From Vibrio sp. 05-20-BW147 (GTDB taxonomy: Bacteria; Pseudomonadota; Gammaproteobacteria; Enterobacterales; Vibrionaceae), in the NCBI RefSeq assembly GCF_013369385.1, contig NZ_SZTO01000007.1, forward strand, positions 184,390 to 248,389: a DNA stretch of 64,000 bases. The letters run 5' to 3'. The notes under the pieces were generated by a model. The model was not told where the DNA came from and ran no database searches. It saw only the letters and a program-made list of their open reading frames with translations. A program made the position numbers and the translations under genes. Positions within the stretch are counted from its first letter, which is position 1, and each line of letters opens with the position of its first letter. Positions 1 to 8,634 of this stretch are shown one piece after another.

Positions 1-1
1 T

Positions 2-2812
2 CAAAAACTGGCTGCGGTGTTTGCTACCCGCATTGAACAAGAGCGGATCATTACCCAAGAGGCCAAACGCTTAGCCTACGGCACCGACGCCAGTTTTTAT
101 CGTTTAGTGCCAAAGATCGTCTTACGACTCAAGGATTTGCAAGAAGTCATTTTTGCCATTCAAAGTTGCCGCGAGCTCCATGTTCCCTGCACGTTTCGCG
201 CCGCGGGTACCAGCTTGTCTGGGCAAGCGGTCTCTGACTCAGTGCTCATCACCCTAACCGACGATTGGCGTGGTCACGAGATTGTCGACGATGGCAATAA
301 GATCATTCTTCAACCTGGCGTAATCGGGGCGGATGCCAATCGATACTTGGCCCCTTTTCAGCGCAAAATTGGCCCCGATCCCGCTTCGATTAATACCTGC
401 AAAATCGGCGGCATAGCGGCCAATAATGCCAGTGGCATGTGCTGCGGCACCGCGCAAAACTCTTACCGCACCGTAGATAGTATGAAGATCGTTTTTAGTG
501 ACGGCACCATACTGAACACCGCTGATGAAGCCAGCATCGCCGCCTTTAAGCAAAGCCACGCTTCGCTCGTCTCCGGCATCGAAGCGCTTTGCCAACAAGT
601 GGCTGATAATAAAGAATTATCAGATAAAATTAAGCACAAGTATCGTCTTAAAAACACCACAGGTTACGCTCTTAACGCCTTGGTGGATTACCAAGATCCG
701 ATTGAAGTCATTGAACACTTGATGATTGGTTCAGAAGGCACCTTAGGTTTTATTGCCGAGATCACCTATAACACCGTCATTGAGCACCCCAATAAAGCCT
801 CGGCGTTGTTGGTCTTTGCGACCATTGAAGAAGCCTGTCGTGCCGTAACGACGTTATCCAAATTACCTGTGGCAGCCGTCGAACTGATGGATGGGCGCGC
901 CCTGCGTTCTGTTGCCGACAAAGCGGGCATGCCCAGCTTTATTCCATCGTTGGATCTCGAAGCCGCGGCCATTTTGGTTGAGTCTCATGCAAGCTGCCAA
1001 ACAACGTTAGATTTACAATGTAAATCTGTTATGGATGCATTGGCAGAGTACACCATCATTGAATCCGTGCCGTTTACCAGCGATGCTGCGACCGTTGCGA
1101 CACTATGGGGAATTCGCAAAGGCATGTTCCCTGCCGTAGGGGCAGTACGTGAAGTCGGCACCACGGTGATTATCGAAGACGTTGCTTTCCCAGTGGAAAA
1201 CTTAGCTAACGGCGTGCGTGATTTACAAGCCTTGTTTGATCGTTTCCAATACGGTGAAGCGATCATTTTCGGCCACGCTCTTGAAGGTAACTTGCACTTT
1301 GTTTTCACCCAAGGGTTTGACAGCCAAACAGAAATTGACCGCTACGGCAAGTTTATGGATGAGGTTGCGGAGTTGGTTGCGGTCAAATATCAAGGCTCGC
1401 TTAAAGCAGAACATGGTACAGGCCGTAACATGGCCCCCTATGTCGAGCTAGAATGGGGCCGTGAGGGCTACCAGTTGATGCAACAGATCAAGACGATCTT
1501 CGATCCGCAAGGTCTGCTCAATCCTGGGGTCATCATCAATGATAATCCCCACTCGCATATAGAAAACCTCAAACCCATGCCTGCTGCCGATCCCTTGGTG
1601 GATCGCTGCATTGAATGCGGATTTTGTGAACCCGTTTGCCCTTCGAGAACACTGACGCTTTCTCCTCGTCAACGCATCGTGCTCTATCGAGAATTGCAGC
1701 GCAGAGAACGGGCAGGTGAAAAAACTCAAGCCAGCGAGTTAGAGAAAGTTTTTGAATATCAAGGTATTGATACCTGCGCAGCAACCGGTTTGTGTGCCGA
1801 TCGCTGCCCAGTTGGCATTAATACTGGCGATTTGGTGAAAAAGCTTCGCACCGCTAAGTATCAGAAGTTTACCCCCATTGCCAAATGGACTTCGGACCAT
1901 TTCAGCACCACAACCGCCATTGCCAGAAATGGTCTACGTGCTAACCAGTTAGCGAGTAAGGTGATTGGTGCACCAACGGTGGGCAAACTCACCAATGGCT
2001 TACGCTCACTGACCAAAGGGTCGACACCCATTTGGTATCCAGAGTACCCTACTGCCAATCAACACTCACTTGGTAACAGCGCATTTCCTATCACTGCAAC
2101 AGAGAAGAAAGTGGTATACATGCCTTCATGCGCCAGCCGTAACATGGGGCAACAGGCAGATGCAACGGATCAACGGCCACTGACAGAGGTGACATTGTCA
2201 CTTATAAAGAAAGCAGGATACGAAGTGATCATCCCTGCGCAATTGAGCAATCAATGTTGTGGCATGCCATACGACAGCAAAGGAATGAACGAATTAGCAA
2301 CAAACAAAGCCAGGCAGTTGGAAGAAGTACTGTGGCAGGCAAGTCGAGAAGGGACCTATCCTGTGCTGATGGATACCAGCCCTTGTGCCAAACGCAGCAT
2401 TGAGCAGTTTAGCCAACCCATGGAAGTGCTTGAGCCGACAGGCTTTGTCAGCAAGTATCTCTTACCACATCTCGACATTACCCCACTCAACGAAACCGTC
2501 ATGTTACACGTCACTTGCAGTTCAAGACGCATGGGGCTGGAAAATGCCATGATAACGTTAGCCAACGCGTGCGCATCCCGCGTCATTGTTCCTGAACATA
2601 TTCAATGTTGTGGCTGGGCTGGCGATAAAGGATTCACCACCCCAGAACTCAACGCCGCCGCAGTTCATCCGTTAAAAGCGCAAGTGCCCAGTGATTGCCA
2701 GCGGGGCTTTAGCAATAGCCGCACGTGTGAAATTGGTTTGTCGCATCACAGTGGCATACCTTATCAATCCATTCTCTACCTGGTTGATGACGCCTCTGCC
2801 CCAAAAAGCTAA
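2..2812 (+). CDS. FAD/Fe-S D-lactate dehydrogenase (Dld-II type), 5' end outside window
   Basis: By family this flavo-iron-sulfur enzyme oxidises D-lactate or a related 2-hydroxyacid at the inner membrane and feeds the quinone pool. The frame is open from the first bases of the window, so the true start lies upstream; 936 codons are visible. In order they show a type-4 FAD-binding domain (FRAAGTSLSGQA, GSEGTLGFIAEI), an FAD-linked oxidase C-terminal domain (EHGTGRNMAPYVE near residue 470), a two-cluster ferredoxin domain (CIECGFCEPVCP and CAATGLCADRCP, about 535-600) and two cysteine-rich CCG modules (CCGMPYDSKG, CCGWAGDKG). This architecture and length fit the Dld-II group known from Shewanella, distinct from the shorter E. 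coli Dld. A strong hairpin terminator follows the stop codon. Lactate transport or a regulator would be expected upstream, outside the window. The alternative is a glycolate or other 2-hydroxyacid substrate. Confidence 0.88.
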   Translation, partial: QKLAAVFATRIEQERIITQEAKRLAYGTDASFYRLVPKIVLRLKDLQEVIFAIQSCRELHVPCTFRAAGTSLSGQAVSDSVLITLTDDWRGHEIVDDGNKIILQPGVIGADANRYLAPFQRKIGPDPASINTCKIGGIAANNASGMCCGTAQNSYRTVDSMKIVFSDGTILNTADEASIAAFKQSHASLVSGIEALCQQVADNKELSDKIKHKYRLKNTTGYALNALVDYQDPIEVIEHLMIGSEGTLGFIAEITYNTVIEHPNKASALLVFATIEEACRAVTTLSKLPVAAVELMDGRALRSVADKAGMPSFIPSLDLEAAAILVESHASCQTTLDLQCKSVMDALAEYTIIESVPFTSDAATVATLWGIRKGMFPAVGAVREVGTTVIIEDVAFPVENLANGVRDLQALFDRFQYGEAIIFGHALEGNLHFVFTQGFDSQTEIDRYGKFMDEVAELVAVKYQGSLKAEHGTGRNMAPYVELEWGREGYQLMQQIKTIFDPQGLLNPGVIINDNPHSHIENLKPMPAADPLVDRCIECGFCEPVCPSRTLTLSPRQRIVLYRELQRRERAGEKTQASELEKVFEYQGIDTCAATGLCADRCPVGINTGDLVKKLRTAKYQKFTPIAKWTSDHFSTTTAIARNGLRANQLASKVIGAPTVGKLTNGLRSLTKGSTPIWYPEYPTANQHSLGNSAFPITATEKKVVYMPSCASRNMGQQADATDQRPLTEVTLSLIKKAGYEVIIPAQLSNQCCGMPYDSKGMNELATNKARQLEEVLWQASREGTYPVLMDTSPCAKRSIEQFSQPMEVLEPTGFVSKYLLPHLDITPLNETVMLHVTCSSRRMGLENAMITLANACASRVIVPEHIQCCGWAGDKGFTTPELNAAAVHPLKAQVPSDCQRGFSNSRTCEIGLSHHSGIPYQSILYLVDDASAPKS

Positions 2813-2827
2813 GCTTGTTTTCCCTCA

Positions 2828-2851
2828 TGGCCCTGTTTAGGGCCATTTTTT
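2828..2851 (+). terminator. Rho-independent terminator after the D-lactate dehydrogenase
   Basis: Perfect 7-bp stem TGGCCCT/AGGGCCA with a GTTT loop, followed by six T. It sits 15 bases after the stop codon of the dehydrogenase and separates it from the XRE regulator. Confidence 0.85.
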
Positions 2852-2925
2852 GTTGTTCGCAATTTTGTATTGAGGTGGGCATACTAGGCCAAACTGGACA
2901 CTCAGCAGAGAATACGGGAAAAAAC

Positions 2926-3681
2926 ATGACCGAATCGAAGCAACTGATTGCTGAACTAAAAACTCAACTCAAACTGAACGGCGTGCACTATAGCGACATC
3001 GCTAAGGCCTTAGATCTTAGTGAAGGTTCGGTGAAACGCTTACTGGCAGAAGGCAACAACATCAGCTTGGCGCGTTTGGAACGTATATGCCAGCTTATCG
3101 ACCTAGAGATGAGTGAGTTATTTAAGCTCGCCTATGCCCCAAAACAGGGGTTAACGGCGCTCAGTTATCAGCAGGAAAAAGAGCTGATTGACGACAAAGC
3201 ACTGCTACTGGTCGCGGTGTGCGTCGTGAATGGCTACACCTTTAAACAGATAGCCGAACAATATCAGTTCAGTGAACCAGATCTCATACAAAAGTGCGCG
3301 CAACTCGATCGTCTTGGTATCATCGAACTGCAACCCAACAACCGCTTTAAATTGAAGCTTACCAAGCAGTTCGCCTGGATTGCCGGTGGCCCCATTCAAT
3401 CGTTTTTCCAGCAGCAAGTGCAACACGCCTTTTTCAACAGCTATTTTTCCGCAGAGGATGAAAAGCTGGTGATGGCAACAGGGCTAATGTCATTACCCAG
3501 CAACCAGAAAATGCAACAGAAAATGCAAAAACTGGTCGGCGAGTTCTACGCCGCCTGCCAAAGTGATAACGAACTGGATATCAAAGATCGTCACGGAACA
3601 TCCTTGGTGCTCGCGATACGCCGCTGGACTTTTCCTCTATTCGCCGAACGAGAAGCAAACGTGAGCCAGCGTAAAAAGTAA
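2926..3681 (+). CDS. XRE-family helix-turn-helix transcriptional regulator
   Basis: Predicted DNA-binding regulator of 251 residues. Residues about 15-70 form an XRE-type helix-turn-helix (HYSDIAKALDLSEGSVKRLL), with a second region near 105-150 (FKQIAEQYQFSEPDLIQKC) that looks like a further winged or HTH-like segment; the C-terminal third has no recognisable domain. The ATG at 2926 was chosen because an open frame further upstream runs through the terminator hairpin and has no ribosome site, whereas here an AT-rich leader precedes the ATG; the Shine-Dalgarno itself is weak. It stands alone between a terminator and a 124-bp gap before the next gene. The target is unknown. Confidence 0.75.
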   Translation: MTESKQLIAELKTQLKLNGVHYSDIAKALDLSEGSVKRLLAEGNNISLARLERICQLIDLEMSELFKLAYAPKQGLTALSYQQEKELIDDKALLLVAVCVVNGYTFKQIAEQYQFSEPDLIQKCAQLDRLGIIELQPNNRFKLKLTKQFAWIAGGPIQSFFQQQVQHAFFNSYFSAEDEKLVMATGLMSLPSNQKMQQKMQKLVGEFYAACQSDNELDIKDRHGTSLVLAIRRWTFPLFAEREANVSQRKK

Positions 3682-3805
3682 CAATAGATCGCATTTCGGG
3701 TAACAACAGACGTTACTTTTGTTGCGGTTATCGCGCCTAAAAGGGATTTGCGGCACTCTGCCTGCCATTGGAACGTAGTAAAGCTACGCACTCATGGAGG
3801 CTACA

Positions 3806-5677
3806 ATGTTTTTATCGCGTCGATTTTTCCCTTACTTCTGCACTCAGTGCTTGGGTGCCCTCAACGATAATGTCTATAAGAATGTGTTACTGCTGATGGT
3901 CACTTATAGCCAAGTGGAGCAGCTTCCACTGCCCATTGACTTATTTGTGAATCTCGCGGCAGGCTTATTCATCTTACCTTTCCTTCTTTTTTCAGCTCAT
4001 GCTGGGCAAGTCGCTGACAATATGGACAAGGCACGATTAATTAAGCGCCTCAAACAGATTGAACTGTTGGTGATGGGCTGCGCCACCATTGCCATTTTGA
4101 CGCAAAGCTACATCGCGATGTTGATTCTGCTCTTTCTCACCGGGACTCAATCTGCCTATTTTGGCCCAGTTAAATACTCCCTGCTTCCACAAGCACTCAA
4201 AGCCAACGAATTAGTCAAAGGCAATGCTTGGGTAGAGATGGGCACCTTCGTTTCTATTTTACTCGGCACACTCACCGCAGGCGTGCTGATTGCGCTAGAA
4301 AATGGGCTCTACATTACCGCAGGCTTAGTATTGGTGCTGGCGTTGCTTGGCGTTGTCAGCAGCCAAAAAATGCCCGCACTACCATTGCAAACACCTGCTA
4401 AAAAAGTACAGTTCAAACCTATTTCTGGCTTAGTGAGCACGCTAAAGAATGCGCAGAAAAATCGTGGAATCTGGATGGCGATCTTAGCCATCAGTTGGTT
4501 TTGGTTTTTAGGCGCCACCTACCTGACTCAGTTCCCCAACTTCGCAAAAACACACCTCTATGCAGATAGCACGGTCGTTTCTGTGTTGCTGGCACTGTTT
4601 TCCATTGGCGTCGCTACGGGTTCATGGCTGTGTGAAAAACTCTCTTTTGATCAAGTGGAACTCGGTATTCTGCCTTTTGGCATTGCCGGCCTTACCGTGT
4701 TTGGTGGTGACCTACTTTTTGCTCTGCCTAACCCGGCACAGTTTCCATCCGCCTATTGGCAAGCGGCTGATTTCGTCCAGAACGCTCAGCACTGGCACGT
4801 AATGGCGGATCTTTTTATGGTGGGAGTCAGCGGTGGGCTTTTCATCGTTCCACTGTACGCTTTCATTCAATCTCGTGCAGAGGATGGCGAATGTGCGCAA
4901 GCTATTGCGGCCAATAACATCATGAACTCGCTATTTATGGTGGCATCCGCAGCACTCTCCATCTTCGTCTTAACTGTGGTAGAGCTGAGCATTGTACAAT
5001 TGTTCGCCTTGTTGGCACTGATGAACTTGGCCATCGCCATTTATGTTTACCGCCAAGTACCCGAGTTTACCCAGCGATTTATCAGCTATCTGATTAGTCA
5101 CATCATGTATCGAGTGACGATTAAGGGTCGTAGCGGCATTCCCCAACAAGGAGCAGCGCTGCTGGTTGCGAACCACGTGAGTTACGTTGATGCACTGATC
5201 TTAATGGGTATTTCACCACGCCCGATTCGCTTCGTCATGGCAAAAGGCATAGCAGAGATCCCACTACTGAAATATGTGTTCCGCCATGCAGGCGTGATTC
5301 CCATCTGCTCGCCGAAAAAATGTGAAAAAACCTATCAAAATGCGTTTAAACAGATTGCTCAAGCCTTAAATAACGGAGAACTCGTTTGCATTTTTCCTGA
5401 AGGTCGCCTGACAGCGGACGGCTGCTTGGGCGAGTTTAGACCCGGTGTGGAAACGATTCTCAAAGACAATCCTGTCGCTGTTATTCCCGTAGGGCTAGTT
5501 GGACTATGGGGCTCCTTTTTCAGCCATAAACATGGGCATGCACTCACCTCTTTGCCACGTCGATTCTGGTCGAAAATCAGCGTTAACGTTGGCGAAGCGA
5601 TAGAAGGCACAGACGCCAACCGACATCAACTGCAACAAGAGGTACAAAAGTTGGTTGCTGTACCCTGTTCACAGTAA
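3806..5677 (+). CDS. MFS transporter fused to 1-acylglycerol-phosphate acyltransferase (LplT-PlsC fusion)
   Basis: Inner-membrane fusion of 623 residues. The first 400 or so residues are a 10-12 helix major-facilitator domain that begins like LplT (FCTQCLGALNDNVYKNVLLL). The last 200 are a PlsC-type acyltransferase with the catalytic NHVSYVD motif (H-x4-D) and the substrate motif FPEGRLTADG. LplT/Aas systems take up lysophospholipid from the periplasmic leaflet and re-acylate it, so the inferred job is lysophospholipid remodelling. The acyl-ACP synthetase domain present in E. coli Aas is absent, so the acyl donor is open. The start at 3806 is preceded by GGAGG at 3797-3800 with good spacing; an ATG 12 bases upstream overlaps that ribosome site. 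Monocistronic in appearance. Confidence 0.85.
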   Translation: MFLSRRFFPYFCTQCLGALNDNVYKNVLLLMVTYSQVEQLPLPIDLFVNLAAGLFILPFLLFSAHAGQVADNMDKARLIKRLKQIELLVMGCATIAILTQSYIAMLILLFLTGTQSAYFGPVKYSLLPQALKANELVKGNAWVEMGTFVSILLGTLTAGVLIALENGLYITAGLVLVLALLGVVSSQKMPALPLQTPAKKVQFKPISGLVSTLKNAQKNRGIWMAILAISWFWFLGATYLTQFPNFAKTHLYADSTVVSVLLALFSIGVATGSWLCEKLSFDQVELGILPFGIAGLTVFGGDLLFALPNPAQFPSAYWQAADFVQNAQHWHVMADLFMVGVSGGLFIVPLYAFIQSRAEDGECAQAIAANNIMNSLFMVASAALSIFVLTVVELSIVQLFALLALMNLAIAIYVYRQVPEFTQRFISYLISHIMYRVTIKGRSGIPQQGAALLVANHVSYVDALILMGISPRPIRFVMAKGIAEIPLLKYVFRHAGVIPICSPKKCEKTYQNAFKQIAQALNNGELVCIFPEGRLTADGCLGEFRPGVETILKDNPVAVIPVGLVGLWGSFFSHKHGHALTSLPRRFWSKISVNVGEAIEGTDANRHQLQQEVQKLVAVPCSQ

Positions 5678-5771
5678 GCCATTATTTTTGATGAGATAAT
5701 CTAGATATTAGGTCGCCCCAAGTAGCTTGGCATTACAGGTAGCTAGGGAATAAGGGATGGAGAGTGAAGCG

Positions 5772-6404
5772 ATGAAAATCATTATATTACACGGTTTATA
5801 TATGCATGGTTTAGTCATGCAACCTCTCAGCTTGCGCCTAAAAAAATTGGGCTATCAAACACAAACGCTCACCTACAACACGGTCAATATTGATGAAGAA
5901 AAAGTTTTCCAATCCATAGACAAAGCGCTCAGCACTACGACGGAGAATGTGTTGGTTGGCCATAGTTTGGGAGGCTTGATGATCAAACATTATCTTGCCT
6001 CACGTCGCCCTACCCTTCAGCGAATCTCACATGTGGTGGCCATAGGGTCACCGCTCAAAGGCGCTTCCATCGTAACAAAAATTCAGGAGCTTGGTTTAGG
6101 TGCGATGCTTGGCAATTCGCCAAAACATGGGCTCAATATGCATGAAGATATTTGGGATTTCCCTCAGAAGCTTGGCAGTATTGCAGGCACGATTCCATTG
6201 GGTGCAAGACCCTTCTTACTGATGGATACACAGACAATGTCTGATGGGACGGTCACGGTGGAGGAGACAAAGATCTCAGGTATGACTGACCACGTTTTGA
6301 CGAAAAATAGCCATACCAGCATGATATATAGCCGCTATATTCCAGACCAGATTAATCATTTCATACATAACTCTTGTTTTAAAAAAAATGAAAACACTAA
6401 TTAA
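5772..6404 (+). CDS. Small alpha/beta hydrolase (lipase-like)
   Basis: Cytosolic alpha/beta-hydrolase of 210 residues. It opens with a beta strand and the oxyanion-type motif IILHGLYMHG, carries the nucleophile elbow GHSLGG around residue 72, and ends with a catalytic-type histidine in KNSHTSMIYS. These are typical of PGAP1/triacylglycerol-lipase-like esterases; the substrate cannot be told. The ATG at 5772 is preferred because GGAGAG lies at 5758-5763; an in-frame ATG at 5757 would add five residues and overlap that site. No signal peptide is visible. It stands alone between the acyltransferase fusion and the tRNA operon, and may act in lipid turnover like its neighbour, but that is only inference. 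Confidence 0.78.
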   Translation: MKIIILHGLYMHGLVMQPLSLRLKKLGYQTQTLTYNTVNIDEEKVFQSIDKALSTTTENVLVGHSLGGLMIKHYLASRRPTLQRISHVVAIGSPLKGASIVTKIQELGLGAMLGNSPKHGLNMHEDIWDFPQKLGSIAGTIPLGARPFLLMDTQTMSDGTVTVEETKISGMTDHVLTKNSHTSMIYSRYIPDQINHFIHNSCFKKNENTN

Positions 6405-6892
6405 TCAATCGCTAATTAAACGCATTGGTTAAAATTTATTGAATATACTTATGGAAATTAATATTAATTTTACATATTATCTCACCCGGTTATAAAACAG
6501 CGTTCAAAACCAAGATGCTCGGCCAAAGCGGTTAAGGACTAGGCAGTTTATGACTAAAGCATAGAAACTGTATTGTCGACTCTCAACAAAATAATTCACT
6601 AAGAGAACATCGACAACCAAGGTCTGCTTATTTGCTCTATGGTTCGCCATCGACAGATAAGCAGACCTTATTAGAACAAAAAATGGAAAGTGAAACTCGA
6701 CACATTGTCGCTGATGCTATTGAGCCTTACGGTTTGGTTTTTCATCATCTCTCGATATGAATCAGTCGGCTAAAAAACTCGAGAGTGGCCAGCTTCTAGT
6801 GGCCTTAGTGTCCAAAAAAGAGACCAAACGCGCAAAATTAAAGCAAACAAAATGCGAAATGGCTAGAAATCAAGCAAACGAACTTTTTCCAC
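6405..6892. other. Gene-free region with a nested hairpin
   Basis: About 490 bases with no convincing gene. An AT-rich first half (6405-6500) is followed by a striking structure at 6619-6669 (listed separately). A 62-codon open frame at 6757-6945 runs into the tRNA promoter and the tRNA-Ser gene and is not credible as a gene. A 24-codon frame starting at 6683 has no ribosome site. Confidence 0.6.
6619..6669. repeat. 13-bp perfect inverted repeat with inner TTCG hairpin
   Basis: AAGGTCTGCTTAT (6619-6631) is exactly reverse-complementary to 6657-6669. Inside it a 4-bp ATGG/CCAT stem closes a TTCG loop (6639-6650), with 7- and 6-base unpaired sides. No U-tract follows, so it is not a simple terminator. 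It could be a structured RNA or a mobile-element relic. Confidence 0.6.
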
Positions 6893-6928
6893 TTTACATC
6901 AACCACGCTTCCCCCTATTATCTCGGCC
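6893..6928 (+). promoter_or_regulatory. Stable-RNA promoter of the tRNA operon
   Basis: -35 TTTACA (6893-6898), 17-base spacer, -10 TATTAT (6916-6921), then a GC-rich discriminator CTCGGCCC. GC-rich discriminators are typical of stringently controlled stable-RNA promoters. The predicted start is only a few bases before the first tRNA. Confidence 0.75.
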
Positions 6929-6931
6929 CAT

Positions 6932-7022
6932 GGAGAGATGGCTGAGTGGTTGAAAGCACCGGTCTTGAAAACCGGCGTACGTTAATAGCGTACCTAGGGT
7001 TCAAATCCCTATCTCTCCGCCA
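6932..7022 (+). tRNA. tRNA-Ser (anticodon TGA)
   Basis: 91-base class II tRNA. Acceptor GGAGAGA/TCTCTCC, discriminator G and encoded CCA. The anticodon stem CCGGT/ACCGG holds loop CTTGAAA with anticodon TGA, and there is a long variable arm. First gene of a three-tRNA transcript. Confidence 0.97.
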
Positions 7023-7054
7023 CATTGCATTGTTGAGCTAATGCTGAACAATTT

Positions 7055-7130
7055 GCCTCGATAGCTCAGTCGGTAGAGCAGAGGATTGAAAATCCTCGTG
7101 TCGGTGGTTCGATTCCGCCTCGAGGCACCA
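7055..7130 (+). tRNA. tRNA-Phe (anticodon GAA)
   Basis: 76 bases. Acceptor GCCTCGA/TCGAGGC, discriminator A, encoded CCA, anticodon loop ATTGAAAAT with GAA, and TTCGATT T-loop. It lies 32 bases after the tRNA-Ser. Confidence 0.97.
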
Positions 7131-7167
7131 CTTATTTAAGTTGTGCCTGATACAACAACAGAATAGT

Positions 7168-7243
7168 TCCTCCTTAGCTCAGTCGGTAGAGCGACGGACT
7201 GTTAATCCGCAGGTCGCTGGTTCGAGCCCAGCAGGAGGAGCCA
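7168..7243 (+). tRNA. tRNA-Asn (anticodon GTT)
   Basis: 76 bases. Acceptor TCCTCCT/AGGAGGA, discriminator G, encoded CCA, anticodon loop CTGTTAA with GTT, and TTCGAGC T-loop. Last gene of the tRNA operon. Confidence 0.97.
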
Positions 7244-7250
7244 CATTATA

Positions 7251-7278
7251 AAAGCCTCATCGAAAGATGAGGCTTTTT
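7251..7278 (+). terminator. Terminator of the tRNA operon
   Basis: 11-bp perfect stem AAAGCCTCATC/GATGAGGCTTT closed by a GAAA tetraloop, and a short T-run, starting 7 bases after tRNA-Asn. Confidence 0.9.
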
Positions 7279-7297
7279 GCTATTCTGCGTATGGGAA

Positions 7298-8008
7298 CTA
7301 CGACGGAAGCTGAGCAGTTAAGTTATAACTAATCGCAGAAGCAACGAGTTCTTCACAGACTGCATGACCACAACGCTCATCGTTCCACTCTCCATCAACG
7401 CCATGACATTTTTCTTCATGACCCAAGTAAACATCAACGCCATTGCTTTGAATGTGGGTATAGAGAGAATGCAGTAAATGATCAATGTTTGTTTTCTCCT
7501 CCCAAAGCTGACAATTGCTTTCAGGAATCAACGCATCACCAATAAAGATCGCTTCGCCAATTTTAAAAGTCACATCCGAGGCAGAGTGACAAGGTGTGTT
7601 GATCACTTCTAGATCAGACTCACCAAACTCTAGATGCTCTTGATCCATAAGGAAGTGTTCAAACTCATACAACTCTTTAAGAGCTAACTCATCTTTCCAG
7701 CAGGCATAGACTTTCTTCGCCCCTTCAGCCACGTTGATGGGCGCTTGTAGCTTCTCGCTCAGGTAGAATGACCCCGTTAAGTGATCGGCATGAATGTGCG
7801 TTTCAAAAATCGCCACCACGCTTAAATGGTTATCATGTATGTGCTGCAAAATCTTATCGGCCGATTCAAAACTTATTTGGCCAGTGTTGAGGCAATAGTC
7901 CGCCACAGGGTCAATAATAATTGCCTGATTCGTTCCGATATCCGAAACAATATAGCTAATGGTTCCTGAAACAACATGATGAAACTCTTGAATAAGCTGC
8001 CCTGCCAT
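7298..8008 (-). CDS. Metallo-beta-lactamase-fold hydrolase
   Basis: Cytosolic MBL-fold enzyme of 236 residues. Metal-ligand motifs are visible in order: THIHADH near residue 90, the second-domain histidine in TPCHS near 160, aspartate in IGDAL near 174, and a final histidine in LGHEEKCHG near 217. The overall pattern resembles the ETHE1/Blh persulfide-dioxygenase-like and glyoxalase II groups, but the usual TPGHT is TPCHS here, so the substrate is uncertain. A periplasmic rhodanese lies about 1.9 kb away, which is weakly consistent with a sulfur role. The gene is transcribed alone; its stop lies just beyond the convergent tRNA terminator. Confidence 0.82.
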   Translation of the reverse strand: MAGQLIQEFHHVVSGTISYIVSDIGTNQAIIIDPVADYCLNTGQISFESADKILQHIHDNHLSVVAIFETHIHADHLTGSFYLSEKLQAPINVAEGAKKVYACWKDELALKELYEFEHFLMDQEHLEFGESDLEVINTPCHSASDVTFKIGEAIFIGDALIPESNCQLWEEKTNIDHLLHSLYTHIQSNGVDVYLGHEEKCHGVDGEWNDERCGHAVCEELVASAISYNLTAQLPS

Positions 8009-8149
8009 TGCGTCCTACTCCAAAACGTTCCGAAGCTACATATTGAGTCTAGAAGAGAGTCGATGACTGGCAAGAAAAATTTGGTTAAATCAAAATCAGC
8101 AGAACGCTAAATGGCATGATGCAAATCGTAGAGGAGAGAAGACTCAGAT

Positions 8150-8634
8150 CTACTTCGCTAATAGAACTTGGCATAACCACACTCCACAAGCAGAGAGGAA
8201 ATAACCTGTATTTGAGTAGCATAATACACGTGATGATAACGGCGCGCTACTCATTAGCGCCTGATATTGGTTGACACAGCGTTCGATCGTTGCTCGCTCA
8301 TGCAGATTGTCAAACACTCCCGGTGTCATTTTGACTTCATCAAACAGCGATTTGACCAATTGCAGTTTCTCCGGCATGGCAGTTTCTCCGGCATGGCAGT
8401 TTTTCTTAAGCTAATAAGTTCAAACTGTTCTGCGTATTTCATTGCGATTGCACCTTGCGGCTTGACCTGATCTAGCTCATTCATTAATGACCGCACTTGA
8501 TGTTTGAGCTCTATGGGAAGCGTCACATCATAGATAAACGGCCTCAACCACAGCCATACTTGTGTGACGATCAATGCAACAAAGATCATGAGTAACGCAA
8601 TTAATAGAATCTCAATAGCAAAATTATTCATCAT
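8150..8634 (-). pseudogene. Membrane-anchored protein gene broken by a 17-bp tandem duplication
   Basis: Two overlapping reading frames fit one gene. The upstream part encodes an N-terminal transmembrane helix (IEILLIALLMIFVALIVTQV) and a helical domain reaching KTAMPEKL. The 17-bp unit GCAGTTTCTCCGGCATG then occurs twice in tandem (8362-8378 and 8379-8395), shifting the frame so that translation ends at 8326. Removing one copy joins KTAMPEKL directly to QLVKSLFDEVKM and gives one product of about 155 residues ending at 8150. The gene overlaps the SRPBCC gene upstream by four bases (ATGA), so the two form an operon. Function is unknown. A sequencing error is possible, but an exact 17-bp repeat points to replication slippage. 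Restart at the second ATG (8377) could yield a 75-residue C-terminal piece. Confidence 0.7.

Noticed and set aside
6757..6945. 62-codon open frame before the tRNA genes
   Set aside because: It overlaps the tRNA promoter and the first bases of tRNA-Ser, has no ribosome site and no protein-like pattern.
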